Shown: positions 1 through 5,974, counted from the first letter of the stretch. The stretch: 6,279 nt of DNA from an uncultured Collinsella sp. (GCA_900758885.1 CAAETD010000166.1:1-6279), one strand, 5' to 3'. Notes: generated by a model not told the origin, from the letters alone. Program-made: numbers and translations.

Positions 1-63
1 CCACCAAATTTGCATCAGCCCCCAGAACATGTTTGAGAACTGTGCCTGAAGTATGTATTTGCA

Positions 64-188
64 GGCCCCGAATCGGTGTTGCCTCCCGGCGCATTCCGCA
101 GGGGGAGCGATATTTTGCAGCACGAAGTGCGCAACAAAATATCGCTCATGCCCGAGGACGCGCCGGGAGGCAACACCGATTCGGGGCC
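64..188. repeat. 125-bp long inverted repeat (possible palindromic or MITE-like element)
   Basis: Perfect 29-bp arms at 64-92 and 160-188 are reverse complements. Inside them a second perfect 13-bp pair (105-117 with 135-147) flanks a small GCAC-GAA-GTGC hairpin (120-130), so the whole element can fold into one long, nearly continuous hairpin or cruciform. A weaker outer pair, TATGT 52-56 with ACATA 191-195, may extend it. No T-run follows either end, so it does not look like a normal intrinsic terminator. No clear target-site duplication flanks it and it encodes no recognisable protein. It is the main content of the 332 bp before the first tRNA. Bases 1-63 and 189-226 show nothing else I can support. 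The function is unknown: a repeated mobile palindrome, a structured RNA or a boundary element are all possible. Confidence 0.85.
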
Positions 189-226
189 GAACATATAGAT
201 CTACCAGCGCATTTACAAATTCGTAA

Positions 227-275
227 ACTTTTTTGAAAAAAGTGCTTGCACAGTTCTCGAATCATAGGTTATTAT
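227..275 (+). promoter_or_regulatory. Strong promoter with UP-like element for tRNA-Leu
   Basis: A perfect dyad ACTTTTTT-G-AAAAAAGT (227-243) sits directly upstream of a -35 box TTGCAC (246-251). An 18-bp spacer leads to a -10 box TATTAT (270-275). The A-run plus GT matches the proximal part of the alpha-CTD-bound UP element described for strong stable-RNA promoters, and the T-run fits the distal part. The predicted start is near 281-283, which gives a rather long leader of about 50 nt before the tRNA. The same block precedes the two tRNA-Gly promoters in this window. Confidence 0.75.
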
Positions 276-332
276 CTTCCTCGTTGAACGCGCGGGTCCA
301 ACAAAACGAACTGCGAATCAACAACATAGCAT

Positions 333-422
333 GTCGGAGTGGCGGAATTGGCAGACGCGCTAGCTTGAGGTGCTAGTGACCGCTTTTTGGTCATGCGGGT
401 TCAAGTCCCGCCTCCGACACCA
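333..422 (+). tRNA. tRNA-Leu (anticodon GAG)
   Basis: This is a 90-nt class II tRNA. The acceptor GTCGGAG (333-339) pairs with CTCCGAC (412-418), followed by discriminator A419 and an encoded CCA (420-422). The anticodon stem CTAGC/GCTAG (360-364, 372-376) encloses a 7-nt loop with anticodon GAG at 367-369. A long variable arm (TGACC...GGTCA) is present, as expected for leucine tRNAs. The T arm, GCGGG-TTCAAGT-CCCGC, is perfect. It decodes CUC and CUU. Confidence 0.96.
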
Positions 423-433
423 TCGCATTTGAG

Positions 434-455
434 AAGCCTCTTCGGAGGCTTTTTT
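434..455 (+). terminator. Intrinsic terminator after tRNA-Leu
   Basis: The stem AAGCCTC/GAGGCTT (434-440, 445-451) is closed by a TTCG tetraloop and ends in a six-T run (450-455). It begins 11 bp after the tRNA CCA. Only 26 bp separate it from the phosphatase start codon at 482, so it also lies immediately upstream of that gene. Confidence 0.9.
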
Positions 456-481
456 GTTACCGATAGACGGTGGGGTCCACG

Positions 482-2827
482 ATGGAAACGCTTGAACGCA
501 ACGAGTGGGCAGACGTTGCCCAACTAGTCGAGATCACGAGCGATGCTGTCATCATCTGTGAGCTCGACGGAACCATTCTGCATGTGAATAATCGCTTACT
601 TGGTTTGATGTGCGAGGAACGCGCCGACGTCATCGGTGGAGATGTTAAAGACGTCCTGTACTCATCAGCTTTTGAACGTGCGACGGAACATCGTCTGCCA
701 TTTGAAACTGATGGCTCCGAGAACGAACTGATGCTCAAGCTGAGTGACGGCTCCTTTATCCCCGTCTTGGTTCGTGCGGGCTCCGTTACGCCTCCACGCA
801 TCTTTGGGTGCCGCGCGCCACGTGTCCTGGTGGCGCTCCATAGCATCGAAGAACAGTATTCGCACGACCGTCAGCTCAAGCGTGCTCTTTCGGAGCTTAG
901 AGTGGCGAACAAGCGCCTCTCTGGCACGCTCTCGGTCATTATGAGTACCGTGGGCTCCGATGAGCTGCCCAGTCTACTTGATACCGTTTTGAACCAGCTT
1001 GTAGGAACGCTCGATGCTTCGGGTGCCGCTATCTATTTTTCTGAGAGCGGCGGTTTTAAGCTACGCGGTGTTTCCAAGGAGCTGTACGACAGCTACCTGC
1101 CCGAGTTTTTGCCGTATGGCGCTGGCATTCCGACGTATGTTCTTCGCGAGTCGCGTGCCTGTCGCTTGTCGATTCAACAGGACCTTGAGGGTGATAAGGC
1201 CGCCTCCGGTATGTTTATGGACCTGGACAATCGTTCTAAGCACCTGTTGCGCATGCAGGATATGCCTCCGTACCGCAGCGAGATCTGTCTTCCCGTTTTT
1301 TACGGTACGCAGATTCTTGGCGTGCTGGAAGTTGGTTGGAAACGCCCCCAGGCACCGCTCGCCTATGACGTTAATGTGCTCGAGGTCATTTGCGATTACC
1401 TGTCTATCCAGCTGGTCGGCATGGCATCGAGCCTTCGCTCCCGTCGCACGGCCGAGCTTGGCCGCTCGCTCAATGTCTTGCGTGATGAGTTGTTTGCCTT
1501 TCTAGACGATTCCGCCGCGGCTACCCAGGCGGTATCGTCCGAGATTTGCAATATGCTTAACTGCCATTTTTGCCCTGTTGAGTATGACGCCAGTCTGGAT
1601 TCCTACGTCATAGATTTTGAAGGTGGCAGTCGCGTTGCTTTGCCGGACGATCCCGAGAAGCTTTTCTTTTCCACGACGGCGCCAGCGGCACGTCTGGGGG
1701 CTGGCCCTGATGGCTTTGAGGCATCTGTTTTGGGCGGTACGAGTGCCGAGGACCTTAAACACGTCCGTATAACTCGCGTTGACGAATCGATGCCTATGGG
1801 AGGCTGGCTTAGGGCGCACGGTCTGCCTTGTCAAGGTCTCTACGTCGACTCCGGCATCGAGGCGGGGCGCCCGCGCTCTGAGGGTGATGGCAAGCACAGT
1901 AACGACGCGATTGTTCCTGCTTCTGTTGCGAAGAGCCCGACGACGCGCGCGCTGCTGCTTCGTGATGGTAGCCAAGAGCCGATTGATGATCTTGAATATG
2001 ACTACTTGGTGCACTTGGCGCATGACTTTGAACTGATCTACGAAGGCGAATCTCAAAAGCGCGAGGAGCGCCATATCGCTCAGACCCTTCAGATCGGCAT
2101 GAGAAATTCCCTGGGGGATGTTCCGGGTATCGCAACCGATTCGGTGTACCTGTCGGCCACGAACTCGGCGTTGGTCGGCGGCGATTTCTATACGCTCATC
2201 CGTCTTCCCGACGACTGCGCCGTCATGATTCTGGGTGATGTGTCTGGCAAAGGCATTGAGGCCGCATCGATGTCTGCGCTCGTCAAGACGGCCCTGACGG
2301 CATATGCCTGGGAGGGCGCTGGACCGGCCCGCATGGCACGCTCCCTTAACAGCATGCTCATGGGCTTCTCGAGGGTCGAGACGTTCGTGACGGCCTTTAT
2401 CGCCAAGATTGACCTTAAAGCCGGACGCGCAACGTATTGTTCGGCGGGCCATCCTCCGACCATGGTCATCAGGCCAGAGTCGATGCCGCTGGGTGGCGGC
2501 GAGGCTCGTGGGGGAGAGGTCGAGCTGCTTGGGTGCCAATCGGGCGTGATCGGTGCCTTTGAGAGCATGGTCTACGAGACGGGCGTGTTTACATTCGCTC
2601 CTGGTGACATGCTATTTATGTATACCGACGGAACAATCGAAGCACGTGATCGCTCGGGTGCTTTCTTTGGCGAACAACGCCTTCGCGATCTTCTGCTCTC
2701 TGTCTCGGGTGAGGGCGTATCGGGAATCTGCGGCAAGGTTTTGGGCGAGCTTGACCGCTTTACCGAGTCGGCGCTGAACGATGACATCGCGCTGGTCTCC
2801 CTTGAGTTTTTACGGGGTCGATCGTAG
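482..2827 (+). CDS. PAS/GAF sensor SpoIIE-family PP2C serine phosphatase
   Basis: This 781-aa protein probably dephosphorylates an anti-sigma-factor antagonist (STAS protein) in response to a cytoplasmic signal, as RsbU- and SpoIIE-type enzymes do. There is no signal peptide or membrane segment. In order it has: a PAS-like domain (about 12-122); a helical, likely coiled-coil linker (124-147); a GAF domain (about 150-315); a second, degenerate GAF-like region with a low-complexity insert (about 345-520); and a PP2C/SpoIIE domain (about 530-778). The phosphatase motifs are complete: VGGDFY with metal-ligand D568, GDVSGKG (585-591), SAGHPP (654-659), YTDG (714-717) and NDD (766-768). The start is ATG 482, with the purine-rich GGTGGGG (469-475) six bases upstream. 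An in-frame GTG at 470 would overlap that site and is less likely. The gene lies 81 bp before the STAS-kinase gene with no terminator between, so the two probably form one operon. The ligands of the PAS and GAF domains cannot be predicted. Confidence 0.92.
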   Translation: METLERNEWADVAQLVEITSDAVIICELDGTILHVNNRLLGLMCEERADVIGGDVKDVLYSSAFERATEHRLPFETDGSENELMLKLSDGSFIPVLVRAGSVTPPRIFGCRAPRVLVALHSIEEQYSHDRQLKRALSELRVANKRLSGTLSVIMSTVGSDELPSLLDTVLNQLVGTLDASGAAIYFSESGGFKLRGVSKELYDSYLPEFLPYGAGIPTYVLRESRACRLSIQQDLEGDKAASGMFMDLDNRSKHLLRMQDMPPYRSEICLPVFYGTQILGVLEVGWKRPQAPLAYDVNVLEVICDYLSIQLVGMASSLRSRRTAELGRSLNVLRDELFAFLDDSAAATQAVSSEICNMLNCHFCPVEYDASLDSYVIDFEGGSRVALPDDPEKLFFSTTAPAARLGAGPDGFEASVLGGTSAEDLKHVRITRVDESMPMGGWLRAHGLPCQGLYVDSGIEAGRPRSEGDGKHSNDAIVPASVAKSPTTRALLLRDGSQEPIDDLEYDYLVHLAHDFELIYEGESQKREERHIAQTLQIGMRNSLGDVPGIATDSVYLSATNSALVGGDFYTLIRLPDDCAVMILGDVSGKGIEAASMSALVKTALTAYAWEGAGPARMARSLNSMLMGFSRVETFVTAFIAKIDLKAGRATYCSAGHPPTMVIRPESMPLGGGEARGGEVELLGCQSGVIGAFESMVYETGVFTFAPGDMLFMYTDGTIEARDRSGAFFGEQRLRDLLLSVSGEGVSGICGKVLGELDRFTESALNDDIALVSLEFLRGRS

Positions 2828-2908
2828 GTCACGACGCCTGACGGGCAAAATCCCTACGGTTGAAGAAACGTGTGCATCGAGCGAGCTCTTTTGGGGAACC
2901 ATGGTCGT

Positions 2909-3655
2909 ATGAATGAGTGGAATGACATAGCGGTTTTGACGCCACCGGGCGATATCGACATCGCCTCGGTGCCCGCACTGCGCCGACGGTTGGATAATTT
3001 GATCGACCGGGGCGTGCGTCGTGTTGTCATCAATTGCCAGACCGTGGGCTTTATCGACTCGACGGGTTTGGCGTTTTTGCTTACACGTGCTAGAGAGCTT
3101 ATGAGGCATGAGGGGCTGCTTTCGCTCGTTAACGCCTCCGATGAGGTCGTTCGCTTTTTGGAAATTGCCCGGCTTGTCGACATCCTTCATGTCGCGGGCC
3201 CGGCGCGGGAGTCGATTCCCGCCATTCCGGTGGGGGAGTTGCCGCGATGGAGCAAGAGCGTCGAAGTGCAGCGAGGCATCGAGAATCTCCCGTATTATCG
3301 GCACCGTGTGGCCGAGCTCCTCGAATCGCTTCCCCTGAGGCGTGACGAGCGCTACGATGTCGCATTGGCGTCGGGGGAGGCGCTGGGTAATGCCTATGAC
3401 CATGCAGGCGGTATTGGGTGCGTCCTGACGGTTCAGGCCTATGGCGATCGCGTTGTGGTTGAGGTGCTTGATCGAGGTGCCGGCTATTCTATCGATGAAA
3501 CGAGCGAACCGGTCGCATCTGAGGAGCGCGGCCGTGGTATCAAGCTTATGCGTATGCTCGTCGATAACGTGGAGGTTGCTCGTCGTACGGACGGCGCCGG
3601 CACGCGCGTGCAGATGGTGAAGCTGTTTAGCGGAGCGCTGGAATCGTGTGCCTAG
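2909..3655 (+). CDS. STAS-HATPase fusion: anti-sigma antagonist joined to RsbW/SpoIIAB-like kinase
   Basis: The 248-aa protein carries two halves of a partner-switching module. Residues 1-108 form a STAS domain with the motif FIDSTGLAFLL; Ser51 (or Thr52) is at the position phosphorylated in SpoIIAA/RsbV. Residues about 125-240 form a GHKL ATPase of the anti-sigma kinase type: the N-box EALGNAYDHA has the expected Glu157, Asn161 and His165, followed by G1 DRGAG (188-192) and G2 ERGRG (206-210). Both halves therefore look intact. SpoIIAB and SpoIIAA are usually separate proteins, so the fused kinase may phosphorylate its own STAS domain in cis, with the upstream PP2C phosphatase reversing this. 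That relationship is inferred from gene order. ATG 2909 is chosen because it lies just before the first STAS strand, with GGGGAA (2893-2898) ten bases upstream. An in-frame GTG at 2870 would add 13 residues with no domain content. The target sigma factor or other partner is not in the window. Confidence 0.88.
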   Translation: MNEWNDIAVLTPPGDIDIASVPALRRRLDNLIDRGVRRVVINCQTVGFIDSTGLAFLLTRARELMRHEGLLSLVNASDEVVRFLEIARLVDILHVAGPARESIPAIPVGELPRWSKSVEVQRGIENLPYYRHRVAELLESLPLRRDERYDVALASGEALGNAYDHAGGIGCVLTVQAYGDRVVVEVLDRGAGYSIDETSEPVASEERGRGIKLMRMLVDNVEVARRTDGAGTRVQMVKLFSGALESCA

Positions 3656-3700
3656 CCAATCGCTTTAGCGCGTTTAGCTACTAAGAACATGCGGCAGACA

Positions 3701-3748
3701 AGTTTTTTGAAAAAAGTACTTGCGTCTTTTGGACAACTCGCGTAAATT
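3701..3748 (+). promoter_or_regulatory. UP-element promoter for the tRNA-Gly-Cys-Gly cluster
   Basis: T6-G-A6 (3703-3715) followed by GTAC leads into a -35 box TTGCGT (3720-3725). A 17-bp spacer separates it from a -10 box TAAATT (3743-3748). The tRNA starts 12 bp after the -10, giving a leader of only about 5-6 nt. Architecture and sequence match the promoters at 227-275 and 6048-6093. From -10 to the tRNA it resembles the latter especially closely (CGTAWATTAA, then CYCGCA). Confidence 0.82.
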
Positions 3749-3760
3749 AATAACCCGCAA

Positions 3761-3836
3761 GCGGACATGGCTCAGTTGGTAGAGCACAACCTTGCCAAGG
3801 TTGGGGTCGCGGGTTCGAGCCCCGTTGTCCGCTCCA
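3761..3836 (+). tRNA. tRNA-Gly (anticodon GCC), copy 1
   Basis: This 76-nt tRNA has acceptor GCGGACA (3761-3767) pairing with TGTCCGC (3826-3832), discriminator T3833 and encoded CCA (3834-3836). The anticodon stem CAACC/GGTTG encloses loop TTGCCAA with anticodon GCC at 3794-3796. It is identical base for base to the copies at 3987-4062 and 6106-6181. Confidence 0.97.
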
Positions 3837-3846
3837 TTGCATTTCC

Positions 3847-3869
3847 GGACCGTTTAGGCGGTCCTTTTT
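3847..3869 (+). terminator. Terminator-like hairpin between tRNA-Gly and tRNA-Cys
   Basis: The stem GGACCG/CGGTCC (3847-3852, 3859-3864) has loop TTTAGG and is followed by five T (3865-3869). It ends one base before tRNA-Cys, which has no recognisable promoter of its own. The hairpin must therefore be leaky, act as a processing spacer, or separate genes in a way the sequence does not reveal. Confidence 0.75.
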
Positions 3870-3870
3870 C

Positions 3871-3944
3871 GGCGAAGTGGCCAAGTGGTAAGGCAGAGGC
3901 CTGCAAAGCCTTTACCCCCGGTTCGAATCCGGGCTTCGCCTCCA
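3871..3944 (+). tRNA. tRNA-Cys (anticodon GCA)
   Basis: This 74-nt tRNA has acceptor GGCGAAG (3871-3877) pairing with CTTCGCC (3934-3940), discriminator T3941 and encoded CCA (3942-3944). The anticodon loop CTGCAAA (3901-3907) carries GCA at 3903-3905. The T arm CCCGG-TTCGAAT-CCGGG is perfect. It lies between two identical tRNA-Gly genes and between two terminator-like hairpins. Confidence 0.97.
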
Positions 3945-3953
3945 GGCAACATC

Positions 3954-3980
3954 CGGGCGCTCCGGCGCCCGTTTTGTTTT
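3954..3980 (+). terminator. Terminator-like hairpin between tRNA-Cys and second tRNA-Gly
   Basis: A strong GC stem CGGGCGC/GCGCCCG (3954-3960, 3965-3971) with loop TCCG is followed by TTTTGTTTT (3972-3980). The next tRNA starts six bases later, leaving no room for a separate promoter. Confidence 0.8.
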
Positions 3981-3986
3981 ACATAT

Positions 3987-4062
3987 GCGGACATGGCTCA
4001 GTTGGTAGAGCACAACCTTGCCAAGGTTGGGGTCGCGGGTTCGAGCCCCGTTGTCCGCTCCA
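3987..4062 (+). tRNA. tRNA-Gly (anticodon GCC), copy 2
   Basis: This 76-nt gene is identical to copy 1, with acceptor GCGGACA/TGTCCGC, anticodon GCC and encoded CCA. It is preceded by a hairpin with a T-tract rather than a promoter, so it probably depends on transcription entering from the promoter at 3701-3748. Confidence 0.97.
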
Positions 4063-4070
4063 AACGCAAC

Positions 4071-4101
4071 AGCCTGGCTACCACGGTAGCCGGGCTTTTT
4101 T
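4071..4101 (+). terminator. Intrinsic terminator at the end of the Gly-Cys-Gly cluster
   Basis: A long stem, AGCCTGGCTAC (4071-4081) with GTAGCCGGGCT (4086-4096), contains one G-T pair and closes on a 4-nt loop. It is followed by a six-T run (4096-4101). It is the strongest hairpin of the cluster and separates it from the glucosidase gene. Confidence 0.9.
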
Positions 4102-4186
4102 GTATCCATCGCATGGGCTCGAACCCGAGAGGGAGCGAGCGTTTTGGGTCGTGGCTGTGGCGTTGTTTGCCGCGAATGTCCACTTT

Positions 4187-4239
4187 GGGCGTATCATCGT
4201 GGGCATCTCGCATAACCTCGTTGCAAGGGAGATACGCCC
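4187..4239 (+). promoter_or_regulatory. Inverted repeat over the glucosidase leader and ribosome-binding site
   Basis: GGGCGTATC (4187-4195) is an exact reverse complement of GATACGCCC (4231-4239), which ends one base before the ATG. An alternative left arm, GGGCATCTC (4201-4209), can pair with GAGAT..GCCC (4229-4239, two-base bulge), and CCT (4216-4218) can pair with AGG of the ribosome-binding site AAGGGAG (4225-4231). In mRNA these folds would restrict ribosome access. In DNA the repeat could be an operator. A weak -10-like TATCAT (4192-4197) overlaps the left arm, so whether it is transcribed is uncertain. Confidence 0.45.
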
Positions 4240-4240
4240 C

Positions 4241-5974
4241 ATGGCTACAGAAAAGTCTTCTTCGCGCTCATGGATGTCCGACGCCGCGATCTATCAGATC
4301 TACCCGCGCTCGTTTAAGGATTCGACTGGTTCGGGTCTGGGCGATATCGCGGGCATTACCCAGAAGATGGACTATCTTGAGCGGCTGGGTATCGAGGCCA
4401 TCTGGCTGAGCCCGTTTTACCCATCGCCTCTTGTCGATGGTGGCTATGATGTGGCGGACTACTGCGATGTCGATCCACGTCTCGGCTCGCTTGACGACTT
4501 CGATGACATGATCGCTGCGGCTCACGCGCGCGGCATCAAGGTCATCGTCGACATCGTGCCCAACCATTCATCCAGCCAGCACCCCTGGTTCAAAGCCGCC
4601 CTTGCCGCCGGCCCCGGATCGCCCGAGCGCGCCCGTTATATCTTCCGCGATGGTCGCGGCGAGCATGGCGAGCTGCCTCCCACCAATTGGAATGCCAACT
4701 TTGGCGGCCCCGCATGGACGCGTGTTGCGGACGGTCAGTGGTATCTGCACATGTTTACGCCCGAGCAGCCGGACTTTGACTGGTCATGCCCTGAGGTTCA
4801 CGCGCTCTTTTGCGACGTCCTGGCGTTTTGGAGCGATCGAGGCGTCGACGGCTTTCGCATTGATGTGGCGCAGGGTCTCGCCAAGGATCTCGACCGCGAT
4901 GACCTCGACCGGTGGCATCTCGCCGAGGGCGATGACATGGTTGACGACGGCACCCATCCGCTGTGGGACCGCAATGAGGTCCACGAGATCTATCGCGAGT
5001 GGCGCCGCGTGTTCGACCGCTATAATCCGCCACGCAGCGCCGTTGCCGAGGCGTGGGTGCTGCCCGAGCGCCAGTATCTCTACGCGCGCCCCAGCGAGCT
5101 TGGCCAGACATTCAACTTTGAGTTTGCCAAGGCCACTTGGACCTATGATGACATGCACGCTGCAATCGAGGAGGGCTTGAAGGCGGCCATCGAATCCGAT
5201 TCCGCCTCGACCTGGGTACTCTCCAACCACGACGTGCCGCGCGTGGCGACGCGCTATGCCCTGCCGCAAATCAAGGCGACGCGCTACCACCAGATTGCGC
5301 TCGACTGGCTCTTACGTGACGGGTCGTCTTATGACGAGGACCGTGAACTCGGCGAGCGCCGCGCGCGGGCGGCCCTTTTGCTTGAACTGGCGCTTCCGGG
5401 CTCGGCATACGTGTATCAGGGTGAGGAGCTCGGCCTTTTTGAGGTGGCTGATATCCCGTGGGCTGCACTCGAAGACCCTACTGCGACCAACACGCACGGA
5501 CCGAAGCGTGAGAAGGGGCGCGACGGCTGTCGTGTGCCCCTGCCGTGGGTGGCGGCGGACGATCCCGCGCATGGCGGATCGTTTGGGTTTTCGCCGGCAG
5601 ACGCCGATGCGGCGCCCCATCTGCCGCAGCCTGCATGGTTTTCCGATTATGCTGCCGATAGGGAAGAAGTGGACCCGACATCGATGCTTGCGCTCTATCG
5701 TGACGCCCTCTGGCTGCGGCGCAAGCTGCGCGGGTGCGCCAACGATCTTGCGTGGCTCGATCTTGACGGGCGCACCGGTCTTGCGGATGGTGCCGAGGGC
5801 GCTGTGGGCGGCGTCATCGCCTATCGCCGCGATAACGGCTGGACGTGTGTGACGAACTTCGGTGCAGCACCCGTGGAGCTGCCGGCGGGCAGGGTCCTGC
5901 TCACCTCATCACCGCTTGCAGACGGCAGGCTCACGCAGGACAGCTCTGCCTGGATCATGCTCGGTGAGATGTAG
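4241..5974 (+). CDS. GH13 alpha-glucosidase / oligo-1,6-glucosidase
   Basis: This 577-aa cytoplasmic enzyme (no signal peptide) should hydrolyse terminal alpha-glucosidic bonds of short malto- or isomalto-oligosaccharides, releasing glucose. The N-terminal AIYQIYPRSF and the GLGDIAGI and AIWLSPFYPSP segments are typical of the family. The four conserved GH13 regions are intact: DIVPNH (104-109), GFRIDV with nucleophile Asp208, EAW with acid/base Glu270, and SNHD with His330 and Asp331. The C-terminal part (about 500-577) looks like the usual small beta domain. Val209, directly after the nucleophile, is the residue type linked to alpha-1,6 (isomaltase) preference in yeast and Bacillus enzymes, so isomalto-oligosaccharides are plausible substrates, but this family is often mixed. 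ATG 4241 has an AAGGGAG ribosome-binding site nine bases upstream. The open frame continues upstream through three tRNA genes, and that extension is not real. No transporter or regulator gene is next to it here. Confidence 0.93.
   Translation: MATEKSSSRSWMSDAAIYQIYPRSFKDSTGSGLGDIAGITQKMDYLERLGIEAIWLSPFYPSPLVDGGYDVADYCDVDPRLGSLDDFDDMIAAAHARGIKVIVDIVPNHSSSQHPWFKAALAAGPGSPERARYIFRDGRGEHGELPPTNWNANFGGPAWTRVADGQWYLHMFTPEQPDFDWSCPEVHALFCDVLAFWSDRGVDGFRIDVAQGLAKDLDRDDLDRWHLAEGDDMVDDGTHPLWDRNEVHEIYREWRRVFDRYNPPRSAVAEAWVLPERQYLYARPSELGQTFNFEFAKATWTYDDMHAAIEEGLKAAIESDSASTWVLSNHDVPRVATRYALPQIKATRYHQIALDWLLRDGSSYDEDRELGERRARAALLLELALPGSAYVYQGEELGLFEVADIPWAALEDPTATNTHGPKREKGRDGCRVPLPWVAADDPAHGGSFGFSPADADAAPHLPQPAWFSDYAADREEVDPTSMLALYRDALWLRRKLRGCANDLAWLDLDGRTGLADGAEGAVGGVIAYRRDNGWTCVTNFGAAPVELPAGRVLLTSSPLADGRLTQDSSAWIMLGEM

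Noticed and set aside
1..6. CCACCA at the window edge as the 3' end of an upstream tRNA
   Set aside because: It resembles the end of tRNA-Val here (CCCACCAAAT) and may well be a tRNA end, but the rest lies outside the window and cannot be tested.
64..188. Inverted repeat as intrinsic terminator or integron attC site
   Set aside because: No T-run follows either end, and the arms lack the attC core sequences (RYYYAAC/GTTRRRY).
33..236. 67-codon open frame across the palindrome
   Set aside because: It is made almost entirely of the inverted-repeat arms, has no good ribosome-binding site, resembles no known family and ends inside the tRNA-Leu promoter.
1502..2539. 345-codon open frame on the - strand
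   Set aside because: It lies antisense to the phosphatase gene, whose + strand product has intact PP2C motifs. The protein is Arg/His-rich with no recognisable domain, typical of a high-GC shadow.
2810..3403. 197-codon open frame on the - strand
   Set aside because: It is antisense to the STAS-HATPase gene, with no family resemblance and no supporting start signal.
4115..4129. Reverse-strand sequence resembling a tRNA T-loop (GGTTCGAGCCC)
   Set aside because: Only the loop-like core fits. The 5-bp T stem and the acceptor cannot be formed, so it is not supported as a tRNA remnant or attachment site.
3912..4213. Open frames on the - strand over the tRNA cluster
   Set aside because: Their peptides (for example GARTRDPNLGKVVLYQLS) are the well-known spurious translations of tRNA genes.
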